From Pseudomonas folii (lineage in GTDB: Bacteria; Pseudomonadota; Gammaproteobacteria; Pseudomonadales; Pseudomonadaceae), in the NCBI RefSeq assembly GCF_014357575.1, contig NZ_JACONW010000012.1, forward strand, positions 1 to 63,775: a DNA stretch of 63,775 nucleotides, written 5' to 3'. Within the stretch, counting starts at the first letter, position 1. The number at the start of each line of letters is the position of its first letter. The position numbers and the translations under genes were made by a program. Shown here one piece after another: positions 7,966 through 16,402 of this stretch. The notes under the pieces were generated by a model. The model did not search any database. It was not told the DNA's origin and saw nothing but the letters and a program-made list of their open reading frames with translations.

Positions 7966-9258
7966 ATGACTGACAGCTTCCAGTTAAATGCCGCGGTGCT
8001 TCAGGATCGCTGGCCGCAGGTGTTTGCCAGGTTGCTGGATGAAGATCACGAGGCGCTTCAGGTCGAACTGGTTAATGGGCTCGAGGCGACTCTGAGTGTT
8101 GCGGGCATACAACTGACCAGTCGCCACGACCGAAACGCCGAGGCGCGGTTGCAGGCCGCCAGCCTTCCGGCTGGCGCATCACTGCTGCATTTATATGGCA
8201 CCGGGCTTGGCGACCTGCAGCAGGTATTGCTGGAGCGCCCCGACTTGCAGTGCCTGCAGGTGCATATCCTCAACTGTGCGTTGTTCTCGCTGGTGCTCAG
8301 GCTAGCGGATCAGACGTCCTGGCTCAGCGATCCAAGGGTCGAGCTGGGGTATGCCGCTGATGACCACGAGATTCAGTTGCCGTTCTTCGCGTTGCCTGCC
8401 GAGCTTGAGTTGGCGGACGAGGTCAATGCGCGGATTCGGGATCGACTGGTGAGCGAAGTCCATCTGCATTTCAATAATCTTGAGTTCGATCCGCAAGCGC
8501 CGCACATCGTTGAGCGTTTGCTGGCGAACCTAGAGCTGGTCAGGTCCGATCGGGACGTGACCGAGCTGTTCGGCCAGCACGTTGGCCGGGAAATGTACGT
8601 GATAGGTACCGGGCCCAGCCTTGAGCAGCACTTTGAAAGGCTGCTGAGCATTCGTGCGGGCGAGCAACGTCCACTGTTTATCTGTGTCGACACCGCCTAC
8701 AAACCGCTGCTTGCCCACGGCATAAGGCCGGACTTTGTGGTGAGCATTGATCAGAAGATCACGACTGCACACCTGCCACCGGCTGACTCGGCAGAAATCG
8801 TGCTGGTCTATAAGCCGTTGAGTGACCCTCTGGTGATCCAGGCCTGGGAAGGGCCGCGCTACGCCAGTTATTCGGCAGGCTCGATCCATGATGAGTTGCG
8901 CAAGCACGTTAGCCGTGGCGAGTTGTTCGGCGGCGGCAGCGTGATTCATCCCGCGGTGGATCTGGCGGTGCAGATGGGGGCGTCACGGGTGACGCTGTTT
9001 GGTACCGATTTCGCTTACCCGATGAACAAGACCCATGCCGGGTGGGCTGATGGAACACTCGGTCCTTCTATAGATCATGCGCGGCAATGGGTGCTTGACG
9101 GGTATGGTCAGCGAGTCAGGACCCAGCTCAATTTTCGCCGCTATCTCGGCGAGCTGGAGCGCTATATCCACCAGCACCCTAACGTGCAGTTCTTCAATAG
9201 CAGCCGGGCAGGGGCGTTGATCGCCGGCACAGCGTTCAATGAGGAGTTCGTGCAATGA
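7966..9258 (+). CDS. Maf/DUF115-family motility accessory glycosyltransferase-like protein
   Basis: A 430-residue protein of the DUF115 / MptE-like family, which includes the Maf flagellin glycosyltransferases. The core domain spans about residues 190-370 with the GTGPSLE motif near residue 213, the CVDTAYKPLLAHGIRPDFVVSIDQ segment and LFGTDFAYP near residue 346. Maf proteins transfer nonulosonic-type sugars onto flagellin before export. The position 0.5 kb upstream of fliC supports flagellin as the acceptor; donor sugar is unknown and no sugar biosynthesis genes are in the window. SD GAGG precedes the ATG. The stop overlaps the next gene by 4 nt (ATGA). It may replace the fgt1/fgt2 pair of P. 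syringae. Confidence 0.82.
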   Translation: MTDSFQLNAAVLQDRWPQVFARLLDEDHEALQVELVNGLEATLSVAGIQLTSRHDRNAEARLQAASLPAGASLLHLYGTGLGDLQQVLLERPDLQCLQVHILNCALFSLVLRLADQTSWLSDPRVELGYAADDHEIQLPFFALPAELELADEVNARIRDRLVSEVHLHFNNLEFDPQAPHIVERLLANLELVRSDRDVTELFGQHVGREMYVIGTGPSLEQHFERLLSIRAGEQRPLFICVDTAYKPLLAHGIRPDFVVSIDQKITTAHLPPADSAEIVLVYKPLSDPLVIQAWEGPRYASYSAGSIHDELRKHVSRGELFGGGSVIHPAVDLAVQMGASRVTLFGTDFAYPMNKTHAGWADGTLGPSIDHARQWVLDGYGQRVRTQLNFRRYLGELERYIHQHPNVQFFNSSRAGALIAGTAFNEEFVQ

Positions 9259-9512
9259 CGACGCTCGAGCAATGTATCGCGCACTGCACGGCATGCGCCG
9301 GTCTGTTTCGTCTGGGGCGTAGCGTCGAGGCGGGGCTGGATATGATCGATGTCTTCGAAAGTGCTGGCGGCCATCTCGGTGAGCGCTCGCCAGATGTCCA
9401 GCAACAATGGGTGCAGTTGCTGACGACCATGCTGGCGTGTCAACAGGCTCAGGATTGGCTTGGACTGGCCGACTATATGGAGTACGAACTAGCAGAATTG
9501 CTTAGAGGCTAA
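9255..9512 (+). CDS. Small conserved-looking protein coupled to the Maf-like gene
   Basis: An 85-residue, probably helical and acidic cytoplasmic protein with three cysteines (CIAHCTACAG near residue 7, then LACQQAQDW near residue 62). No known domain is recognised. Its start overlaps the stop of the Maf-like gene (ATGA), so the two are translationally coupled, which suggests that it is an accessory or adaptor of that protein. It shows no transmembrane segment or signal peptide. Size and helical character would also fit a small flagellin chaperone, but it has no clear FliS or FliT features. Confidence 0.7.
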   Translation: MTTLEQCIAHCTACAGLFRLGRSVEAGLDMIDVFESAGGHLGERSPDVQQQWVQLLTTMLACQQAQDWLGLADYMEYELAELLRG

Positions 9513-9651
9513 AGGCCAGATTAAGGCGGTTTTTTGACGGCACTCTGGTTTTATCTAAAGTTGCAAGACCTCTTGGTTAATGTGTTTTTTCGTTAAGTCG
9601 TTGTTTTTGAAGAAAATTGCTCAAGTGCTGGAATTTTTTTTCAAATACACC

Positions 9652-9678
9652 TAAAGCAAACAGGGTAGACGACGATAA
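9652..9678 (+). promoter_or_regulatory. Sigma28 (FliA)-type promoter of fliC
   Basis: TAAA at 9652-9655, exactly 15 nt, then GACGATAA at 9671-9678. This differs by one base from the FliA consensus TAAA-N15-GCCGATAA. It lies 80 bp upstream of the flagellin ATG, as expected for a late flagellar gene. Confidence 0.85.
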
Positions 9679-9757
9679 CTATTACGAAGGTTCTCTGTGC
9701 CAACCCGGCTGTCGCCAGGGCCGGAAGCCGCAGCACCCAACCAATGAGGATTTCATC

Positions 9758-10609
9758 ATGGCTTTAAGCGTAAACACTAACGTTGCTTCCCTTGCTGTTC
9801 AGAAGAACCTGGGTCGCGCCTCCGACGCTCTGTCCACTTCCATGACTCGCTTGTCTTCTGGCCTGAAAATCAACAGCGCCAAAGACGACGCAGCCGGCCT
9901 GCAGATCGCAACCCGTATCACCAGCCAGGTTCGTGGCCAGACCGTAGCAATCAAGAACGCCAACGACGGCATCTCGATGGCTCAGACCGCTGAAGGCGCT
10001 CTGCAAGAATCCACCAACCTTCTGCAGCGTATGCGTGAACTGGCAATCCAGGCACGTAACGGTACCAACGGTACTTCCGAGCAGAAAGCGACCAACGCCG
10101 AATTCGCTCAGCTGTCTGACGAACTGACTCGTATCGCAAGCAGCACCAACCTGAACGGCAAAAACCTGCTCGACGGCAGTGCTGGCACCATGACTCTGCA
10201 AGTCGGTTCCAACACTGGCGACGCTAACCACATCGACCTGGTTCTGAGCACAGGCTTCGGCGCAGTGGCTCTGTCCGTAGACAGCGGCACTCTGGCTCTG
10301 ACTGGTGCTTCGGCTTCTGACGCTGCCAACGCTATCGACTCCTCGATCTGCGCAATCGATGCCGCTCTGTCGGTCATCAACGAAACCCGTTCGAACCTCG
10401 GTGCTTCGCAAAACCGTCTGACCAGCACCATCTCCAACCTGCAGAACGTAAACGAAAACGCCACCGCTGCACTGGGTCGCGTTCAGGATACCGACTTCGC
10501 AGAAGAGACTGCTAACCTGACCAAGCAACAAACTCTGCAACAAGCTTCGCAAGCTGTTCTGGCTCAGGCCAACCAGCTGCCATCCGCTGTACTGAAACTG
10601 CTTCAGTAA
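9758..10609 (+). CDS. fliC: Flagellin
   Basis: A 283-residue flagellin forming the polar filament. ATG 9758 follows GAGGA; the frame is open further upstream but that part is not conserved. The conserved D0/D1 ends are intact ([25 protein letters not shown] start, [10 protein letters not shown] end) around a short variable centre. The flg22-equivalent (residues 31-52) has the P. syringae form [15 protein letters not shown]..., whereas the flgII-28-equivalent region (residues 84-111) differs from the P. syringae peptide I remember. Odd: Cys198 (SSICAIDAA) in a protein class that normally lacks cysteine. Many Ser/Thr in the centre are possible glycosylation sites for the Maf-like protein. Transcribed from the FliA-type promoter at 9652. 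Confidence 0.97.
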   Translation: MALSVNTNVASLAVQKNLGRASDALSTSMTRLSSGLKINSAKDDAAGLQIATRITSQVRGQTVAIKNANDGISMAQTAEGALQESTNLLQRMRELAIQARNGTNGTSEQKATNAEFAQLSDELTRIASSTNLNGKNLLDGSAGTMTLQVGSNTGDANHIDLVLSTGFGAVALSVDSGTLALTGASASDAANAIDSSICAIDAALSVINETRSNLGASQNRLTSTISNLQNVNENATAALGRVQDTDFAEETANLTKQQTLQQASQAVLAQANQLPSAVLKLLQ

Positions 10610-10626
10610 TATCGGTGTAAGACTTG

Positions 10627-10663
10627 GCGGGGGAGTATGCGGTTCGTACTCCTCCGCTTTTTT
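10627..10663 (+). terminator. Intrinsic terminator after fliC
   Basis: GCGG-GGGAGTA, a 9-nt loop, TACTCCT-CCGC, then a run of six T. A strong stem-loop directly after the flagellin stop, explaining how fliC can be expressed far above flaG. Confidence 0.85.
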
Positions 10664-10683
10664 ACTTTGAGGAGGTGATGGAT

Positions 10684-11073
10684 ATGGACATGAGCGTTAA
10701 ATTGAGCTTGTCTTACCAGGCCGTTAAACCGACGCCTGTTGTTGCTGAAAAACCGGCTGAGGTTCCTCAGGCCGCGGTTGTGCCGACACCTGCCGTGGTT
10801 TCGGATTCTTCCGAAAGTAAAGAGGCGCTCAAGGTTTCGGAAACCGAAAGGTCTCAGAGGCTTGAGTCGGCAGTACAGGAAATCGAAAAGTTTGTGCAGT
10901 CGGTAAAACGCAATCTCGAGTTTTCGATCGACGAATCGTCGGGCGAAATTATCGTAAAAGTGATAGCGGGTGACACCGGGGAAGTCGTGCGACAGTTGCC
11001 GTCAGCGGAGGCACTGAAAATCGCCGACAGCCTGCATAACGCACACAGCTTATTGTTCGACGCCAGAGTTTGA
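10684..11073 (+). CDS. flaG: FlaG family flagellar protein
   Basis: A 129-residue FlaG protein: a Pro/Val/Ala-rich N-terminal tail (to about residue 45) and a conserved C-terminal domain (FSIDESSGEIIVKVIAGDTGEVVRQLPS). FlaG influences filament length in polar flagellates. Three in-frame ATGs cluster here; ATG 10684 is chosen because AGGAGGT ends 7 nt before it, while ATG 10678 is too close to that site. It lies between the fliC terminator and fliD, 78 bp before fliD. Confidence 0.88.
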   Translation: MDMSVKLSLSYQAVKPTPVVAEKPAEVPQAAVVPTPAVVSDSSESKEALKVSETERSQRLESAVQEIEKFVQSVKRNLEFSIDESSGEIIVKVIAGDTGEVVRQLPSAEALKIADSLHNAHSLLFDARV

Positions 11074-11151
11074 TGCTGGTGTGAGCGATGTGATGGGTTC
11101 TTTTGCTTTGTTGCAAAGGCAAAAGACCGCTGAAATCTGAAGGAGAAATTC

Positions 11152-12570
11152 ATGGCAGGTACAATTACATCTTCAGGCTTGGGGTCGGGTCTGGCCATTG
11201 GTGACCTTGTTACTTCATTGGTCAACTCCGACAAGGCCGCCAAAACAAACCAGATAGCCAAGCAGACGACGCTGAACACTACCAAGTTGTCAGGGATCAG
11301 CACGCTGAACTCTGCGCTTGATGCCTTCCAGACTGCGCTGACTAATCTCGGAAAGACAGACACGCCTGCTTTCAACGGCTTTTCTGCAACGTCGTCGGCG
11401 CCTACCGTATTGACTGTAACTGCTAAAAACACTGCGGTTGCGGGTACTTACGCAGTCGAGGTCGTGAAACTGGCCACCAGTTCAAGCGTGGCTTCGGCAT
11501 CCTTTGACACGGCGGCTGCCAGTGCTATTCCGAGTGGTTCCCTGACCATCACTCAAAATAGCGTTGATACGCAGTTCAACATTCCAGAAGGCTCGACGCT
11601 GCAATCGGTTCGAGACCTGATTAACGCCAAAACCTCCACCAGTGGGGTCAGTGCCAACATCATCACTGACGCTACAGGCTCGCGCCTGGTGTTCGGTTCG
11701 ACCAAAACCGGTGCCGGTTCGGACATCACCACGAGCAGCAGCATTAGTGGCCTGACCATCGGTTCGGGTGCGCTGGATGCTTCCGATGCAACCAGTGCTG
11801 GTCGAATCGGCGAGGCGCCAATCGATGGCGAGATCAAGGTTGGTGGTCTGTCGATCAAAAGCTCCACCAACACTTACGACACCGCTGTCTCGGGCTTGAG
11901 CTTCACGGCGGTTGCTGAAACCAAGACGCCGACAGTAGTAACTGTGGGTGCCAACTCCGACGGTTTGAAGACCTCTTTACAGGCCTTCGTTGATGCATAT
12001 AACACCGTGGTCAGTACCATCAACTCGCTGACCAAGGCCACGACTGACTCCAATGGTGATTTGACTGGCGTTGCGGCGCTGGGCGGTGATTCACTGGCGC
12101 GTGATTTGTTGGCTACCATGCGTTCGGTGCTGAACGACACGTCTTCGGGTGGCAAGCTGTCGACCCTTTCGCAGTTGGGTATTCAAACCGATCAAGTGGG
12201 CGGCAAGCTGGCGTTTGATACTGGCAAGTACACTGCGGCCATGGCCAAGGGGCTTGGCGGCGATGTGCAGCAGCTGTTCGCGGGTACCAAGGAGGATGGC
12301 AGCGACGGCTTGTTGAAGCGTATGAGCAAGGCGCTGGACCCGTACACTTCGACGGGCGGCGTCATGGACGTCCGTACCACTCAGTTGAACAAGACCAAGG
12401 CTGACCTGCTCGCTCAGAAGGCCGCGCTGGATCTACGGGTTGAGACCCTGACCGCGACGTTGACTGCCAAATATAACGCCATGGACCTGGCTGTTGGGCA
12501 AATGAAATCAACGTTGTCCAGCATCACCTCGTTCTTCGATGCGCTGAACGCCCGGACCTCCGCTTCCTGA
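11152..12570 (+). CDS. fliD: Flagellar cap protein (filament capping, HAP2)
   Basis: A 472-residue FliD, the pentameric/hexameric cap that folds flagellin at the filament tip. The N terminus (AGTITSSGLGSGLAIGDLV) and the C-terminal coiled region (ALDLRVETLTATLTAKYNAMDLAVGQMKSTL) are canonical. It is poor in aromatic residues and cysteine, as usual for exported axial proteins. SD AGGAGA is well placed. The next gene is its chaperone-linked fliS after a hairpin and a FliA-type promoter. Confidence 0.95.
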   Translation: MAGTITSSGLGSGLAIGDLVTSLVNSDKAAKTNQIAKQTTLNTTKLSGISTLNSALDAFQTALTNLGKTDTPAFNGFSATSSAPTVLTVTAKNTAVAGTYAVEVVKLATSSSVASASFDTAAASAIPSGSLTITQNSVDTQFNIPEGSTLQSVRDLINAKTSTSGVSANIITDATGSRLVFGSTKTGAGSDITTSSSISGLTIGSGALDASDATSAGRIGEAPIDGEIKVGGLSIKSSTNTYDTAVSGLSFTAVAETKTPTVVTVGANSDGLKTSLQAFVDAYNTVVSTINSLTKATTDSNGDLTGVAALGGDSLARDLLATMRSVLNDTSSGGKLSTLSQLGIQTDQVGGKLAFDTGKYTAAMAKGLGGDVQQLFAGTKEDGSDGLLKRMSKALDPYTSTGGVMDVRTTQLNKTKADLLAQKAALDLRVETLTATLTAKYNAMDLAVGQMKSTLSSITSFFDALNARTSAS

Positions 12571-12590
12571 GGCTTGTTGGTTCACAAAGG

Positions 12591-12623
12591 CCCGGCTGCG
12601 TCCATACGCATGCCGGGTTTTTG
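12591..12623 (+). terminator. Probable terminator after fliD
   Basis: CCCGGC-TGCGT with an internal loop pairs with ACGCA-TGCCGGG, followed by TTTTT. It separates fliD from fliS and lies just before the FliA-type promoter. Confidence 0.65.
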
Positions 12624-12633
12624 GCTTCTGGCC

Positions 12634-12660
12634 TAAAGTTTGTCGCCGATACGTCGATAA
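12634..12660 (+). promoter_or_regulatory. Sigma28 (FliA)-type promoter of fliS
   Basis: TAAAGTTT (TAAA at 12634-12637), 15 nt after TAAA, then GTCGATAA at 12653-12660: one mismatch from the TAAA-N15-GCCGATAA consensus. It lies 41 bp before the fliS ATG. Confidence 0.75.
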
Positions 12661-12700
12661 GCTGTTCATACGAAGTTTTAAATCTTTGACGAGGTACATC

Positions 12701-13084
12701 ATGAACCCGATGTTAGCCCTTCGGCAGTATCAGAAAGTGAACTCCCATGCACAGGCTTCGGAGGCTACCCCTCACCGTCTGGTGCAAATGCTGATGGAGG
12801 CCGGGCTGGATCGTATTGCTCAGGCCAAGGGCGCTATCGGACGCAAGGACATTGCCTCCAAAGGTGTGTTGATCGGCAAGGCCATCGAGATCGTCGGCGG
12901 TTTGCGTGAAGGCCTGGATATGGAAAATTCTGCCGATACGCTGACTCGCGTTGATAACCTGTACGTCTATATGATGAAACGCCTCGCTGAAGCTAATATA
13001 AAAAGCGACCCGAAAATTCTCGATGAAGTTGGCGGTTTGCTGGGCACAGTCAAAGAAGGCTGGGACGCAATCGCGGGCCACTAA
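12701..13084 (+). CDS. fliS: Flagellin export chaperone FliS
   Basis: A 127-residue FliS, the cytoplasmic chaperone that holds flagellin unpolymerised and hands it to FlhA. The N-terminal YQKVN motif (residues 10-14) and the PHRLVQMLMEAGLDRI helix are diagnostic. ATG 12701 follows GAGG; a slightly longer frame upstream is not conserved. It is followed 34 bp later by fliT, probably in the same transcript from the promoter at 12634. Confidence 0.93.
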   Translation: MNPMLALRQYQKVNSHAQASEATPHRLVQMLMEAGLDRIAQAKGAIGRKDIASKGVLIGKAIEIVGGLREGLDMENSADTLTRVDNLYVYMMKRLAEANIKSDPKILDEVGGLLGTVKEGWDAIAGH

Positions 13085-13118
13085 GATCAAATAACAGGCT
13101 TGTACTGAGGATATAGAC

Positions 13119-13418
13119 ATGAGTGCTGCACTCAAGCGTATCGAAGAAACTCGCGAAGCGCTGGTTGGCGCGTTGGCCGAGCGTGACTGGGAAACGATCG
13201 TCAAGCTGGATCTGGCCTGTCGTGCCTGTGTCGAAGACGTTATCCGCGAAGATGCGCCTGATGGCCCTGAGTTGCGCAGCAATCTTGAAGAGTTATTGAC
13301 GGTCTATCGTCAGCTGATCGACACTGCTACCGGTGAGCGTCAGGCTATCGTCGATGAAATGACGCAAATCAACCAAGCCAAAAATGCAGCAAAGGTTTAC
13401 CATCTATTTGATTCGTGA
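13119..13418 (+). CDS. fliT: FliT-like flagellar export chaperone
   Basis: A 99-residue, largely helical acidic protein in the fliT position (fliD-fliS-fliT). The N-terminal half (ALKRIEETREALVGALAERDWETIVKLDLACRACV) matches the FliT-like family of pseudomonads. FliT-type proteins bind FliD and, in enterics, the master regulator; only the chaperone role should be assumed here. TGAGGA precedes the ATG. Confidence 0.82.
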   Translation: MSAALKRIEETREALVGALAERDWETIVKLDLACRACVEDVIREDAPDGPELRSNLEELLTVYRQLIDTATGERQAIVDEMTQINQAKNAAKVYHLFDS

Positions 13419-13580
13419 CCGGTTGGTCAAAAAAAGCTTTACGCCATAAATTTGACTGTTTACGGTATTTTGACTTAACTAGCGATGTTTACTATTTTCT
13501 GGTTCTCGGTATAAGCACTGGCCGGGATACCAAGCTGCCCCATGTATGGGCATTGAGTTGACTAGGGAAGTTGCTATTGC

Positions 13581-15059
13581 ATGTGGCGTGAAATCAAGAT
13601 TCTCCTGATCGATGACGACAGCCAGCGCCGCCGTGATTTGGCGGTAATTCTGAATTTTCTTGGCGAAGAAAATCTTTCCTGCTCAAGCCAGGACTGGCAG
13701 CAGGTTGTCGGCTCTCTGACGTCCACTCGCGAAGTGCTTTGCGTGCTTGTCGGCAGTGTCAATGCCCCGGGCAGTCTTCAAGGACTGCTTAAGACAGTCG
13801 CAGCATGGGATGAGTTCCTTCCTGTTTTGCTTTTGGGAGAAAATTCTTCTCCTGTCGAACTTCCTGAAGATTTGCGCCGCCGCGTGCTCTCGAGTCTCGA
13901 GATGCCGCCGAGCTACAGCAAGTTGCTTGATTCGCTGCACAGGGCCCAGGTTTACCGCGAGATGTACGATCAGGCGCGTGAGCGCGGTCGTCATCGCGAA
14001 CCCAATCTGTTCCGTAGCCTGGTAGGCACCAGTCGCGCGATCCAGCACGTACGCCAGATGATGCAGCAGGTTGCCGATACTGACGCCACCGTGCTGATCC
14101 TCGGCGAATCCGGTACGGGCAAGGAAGTGGTTGCCCGCAACCTGCATTACCATTCCAAGCGTCGTGACGCGCCGTTCGTGCCGGTCAACTGCGGGGCGAT
14201 CCCTGCAGAGTTGCTGGAAAGCGAACTGTTCGGCCACGAGAAGGGTGCCTTTACCGGCGCCATTACCAGTCGTGCCGGGCGCTTCGAGCTGGCCAACGGC
14301 GGTACGCTGTTCCTTGATGAAATCGGCGACATGCCGTTGCCCATGCAAGTCAAATTGCTGCGGGTTCTTCAGGAGCGCACGTTTGAGCGGGTTGGCAGCA
14401 ACAAGACGCAAAGCGTCGACGTTCGCATCATTGCCGCCACGCACAAAAACCTCGAAACCATGATCGAGATCGGCAGCTTCCGCGAAGACCTTTACTACCG
14501 TCTGAACGTGTTCCCGATCGAGATGGCACCGCTGCGTGAGCGGGTTGAAGATATTCCGCTATTGATGAACGAACTGATCTCGCGCATGGAGCACGAGAAG
14601 CGTGGCTCGATTCGTTTCAACTCGGCAGCGATCATGTCGCTGTGTCGCCATGGCTGGCCGGGCAACGTGCGGGAGCTTGCCAACCTGGTTGAGCGCATGG
14701 CAATCATGCACCCGTACGGCGTGATTGGTGTAGCGGAGCTGCCGAAGAAATTCCGTTACGTTGATGACGAAGACGAGCAGATGGTTGAAGGTATCCGCAG
14801 CGATCTCGAAGAGCGCGTTGCGATCAATGGCCATACGCCAAACTTCGCCAACAGCGCGGTTCTGCCTCCGGAAGGTCTGGATCTGAAGGATTACCTGGGT
14901 GGTCTTGAGCAGGGCCTGATTCAGCAGGCGCTGGACGATGCCAACGGCATTGTGGCTCGCGCCGCCGAGCGTCTGCGGATCCGTCGTACAACCCTCGTCG
15001 AGAAGATGCGCAAGTACGGCATGACGCGTCGCGACGGCGATGAACAGGCAGATGATTGA
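13581..15059 (+). CDS. fleQ: Master flagellar regulator FleQ (sigma54 activator, c-di-GMP-responsive)
   Basis: A 492-residue FleQ that activates class II flagellar promoters with RpoN and represses or activates exopolysaccharide genes depending on c-di-GMP. Order: an atypical N-terminal receiver ([12 protein letters not shown]) lacking the phospho-acceptor Asp ([12 protein letters not shown] at that position), AAA+ domain with Walker A GESGTGKE (175-182), GAFTGA loop (222-227) contacting sigma54, Walker [10 protein letters not shown], and a Fis-type HTH at the C terminus ([20 protein letters not shown]). Length matches P. aeruginosa FleQ (490). It is its own transcription unit, ending at the terminator at 15084. 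FleN (38732) is its ATPase antagonist. Confidence 0.97.
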   Translation: MWREIKILLIDDDSQRRRDLAVILNFLGEENLSCSSQDWQQVVGSLTSTREVLCVLVGSVNAPGSLQGLLKTVAAWDEFLPVLLLGENSSPVELPEDLRRRVLSSLEMPPSYSKLLDSLHRAQVYREMYDQARERGRHREPNLFRSLVGTSRAIQHVRQMMQQVADTDATVLILGESGTGKEVVARNLHYHSKRRDAPFVPVNCGAIPAELLESELFGHEKGAFTGAITSRAGRFELANGGTLFLDEIGDMPLPMQVKLLRVLQERTFERVGSNKTQSVDVRIIAATHKNLETMIEIGSFREDLYYRLNVFPIEMAPLRERVEDIPLLMNELISRMEHEKRGSIRFNSAAIMSLCRHGWPGNVRELANLVERMAIMHPYGVIGVAELPKKFRYVDDEDEQMVEGIRSDLEERVAINGHTPNFANSAVLPPEGLDLKDYLGGLEQGLIQQALDDANGIVARAAERLRIRRTTLVEKMRKYGMTRRDGDEQADD

Positions 15060-15083
15060 CGCGTGCTGCGTTGAAATAAAGCC

Positions 15084-15113
15084 AAGCCCCTGAATTATCA
15101 GGGGCTTTTTTTT
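15084..15113 (+). terminator. Intrinsic terminator of fleQ
   Basis: AAGCCCCTGA-ATTA-TCAGGGGCTT followed by a run of T. It insulates fleSR from fleQ; the sigma54 promoter for fleS starts 1 nt after the T-run. Confidence 0.9.
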
Positions 15114-15129
15114 CGGCACGAGGATTGCT
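15114..15129 (+). promoter_or_regulatory. Sigma54-type promoter of fleSR
   Basis: CGGCAC-GAGGA-TTGCT, with GG and GC separated by exactly 10 nt, close to the TGGCAC-N5-TTGCW consensus. In P. aeruginosa fleSR is a FleQ/RpoN target, so the site is where expected, 56 bp before the fleS ATG. Confidence 0.8.
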
Positions 15130-15184
15130 AAGTCTCTTGGAACATACCGTTTTTACTGACGGTTCGCCACGCGAGAGATTACCT

Positions 15185-16402
15185 ATGTCCCAGGCCGTTC
15201 AGCTGCTGTCGTCTGATCCTGCACTCCAAGTGCCGCTGTCCCTCGAACTGGAAAGTCGTCAGGGGCTTGAACAGGCGTTCCAGCTGTTTAACCAGATGTC
15301 GTCGCAGCTGACGGACTCCTACAGCTTGCTGGAAGCGCGGGTGACCGAACTCAAAGGCGAGCTGGCGGTGGTCAGTGCCCAGCGTATGCAGGAGCTGGCA
15401 GAAAAGGAGCGGCTTGCATTCCGGCTGCAGAACCTTCTGGATCTTTTGCCTGGCGGCGTGATCGTGATCGACGCCATGGGGGTCGTGCGCGAAGCGAATC
15501 CGGCCGCGGTGGACCTGCTTGGGCAACCTCTGGTGGGTGAGCTCTGGCGGCACGTTATCAGCCGTTGCTTTGCGCCACGCGAAGACGATGGTCATGAAAT
15601 CTCTCTCAAGGATGGACGTCGTCTGTCGATTTCCACGCGTTCACTGGATGCCGAGCCTGGTCAGTTGGTCTTGCTTAACGACCTGACTGAAACCCGCCGC
15701 CTGCAAGGGCAACTGGCGCGCCATGAGCGTCTGTCCTCTTTGGGTCGCATGGTTGCCTCGCTGGCTCACCAGATTCGTACGCCGCTCTCTGCTGCGCTGA
15801 TCTATGCCAGTCATTTGACAGAGCAGCAGTTGCCGGTGGAAACCCAGCAGCGTTTCGCCGGGCGGCTCAAGGAGCGCTTGCATGAACTGGAACATCAGGT
15901 TCGCGACATGCTGGTCTTTGCCCGTGGCGAGCTGCCGTTGACCGATCGCATTACGCCCCACGAGCTGTTCACGGCACTGCAGGCTGCGGCGCACACCCAG
16001 ACCGACGATCTTTCCGTGCGGTGGCAGTGTGACGATGTCGCCGGGCAACTGCTGTGTAATCGCGACACGCTGGTCGGTGCTTTGCTCAATTTGGTCGAGA
16101 ATGCCGTGCAGGCCAGTGCCGGACGCACGCGCCTGAAAATCCACGCTTATGCCCGTGCTGATGTTTTGCGGATTTGTGTGAGCGATAACGGCAGTGGCAT
16201 CGATGCCGCCGCACTGGCTCGAATCGGTGAGCCGTTCTTTACCACCAAGACCACGGGGACGGGGCTGGGGCTGGCGGTGGTGACAGCGGTGACCCGTGCT
16301 CATCAAGGCGGCGTGCAGTACCGATCCCGGATAGGGCGTGGCACCTGTGCGATTGTCACGCTGCCACTGGTTCCGGTGTCCGCTGCAAAGGAAATCTGCT
16401 GA
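15185..16402 (+). CDS. fleS: Flagellar two-component sensor kinase FleS
   Basis: A 405-residue soluble histidine kinase paired with FleR. Domains: N-terminal coiled region (about 20-80, FNQMSSQLTDSYSLLEARVTEL), PAS domain (about 85-175), HisKA with the phospho-acceptor His195 (SLAHQIRTPLSAAL), and a C-terminal ATPase (NLVENAVQ N box, DNGSGID, GTGLGLAVV). No membrane segment, so it senses a cytoplasmic cue. ATG 15185 is chosen; a TTG at 15125 in the same frame lies inside the sigma54 promoter and cannot be used from that transcript. Stop overlaps the fleR ATG (TGATG). Confidence 0.93.
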   Translation: MSQAVQLLSSDPALQVPLSLELESRQGLEQAFQLFNQMSSQLTDSYSLLEARVTELKGELAVVSAQRMQELAEKERLAFRLQNLLDLLPGGVIVIDAMGVVREANPAAVDLLGQPLVGELWRHVISRCFAPREDDGHEISLKDGRRLSISTRSLDAEPGQLVLLNDLTETRRLQGQLARHERLSSLGRMVASLAHQIRTPLSAALIYASHLTEQQLPVETQQRFAGRLKERLHELEHQVRDMLVFARGELPLTDRITPHELFTALQAAAHTQTDDLSVRWQCDDVAGQLLCNRDTLVGALLNLVENAVQASAGRTRLKIHAYARADVLRICVSDNGSGIDAAALARIGEPFFTTKTTGTGLGLAVVTAVTRAHQGGVQYRSRIGRGTCAIVTLPLVPVSAAKEIC

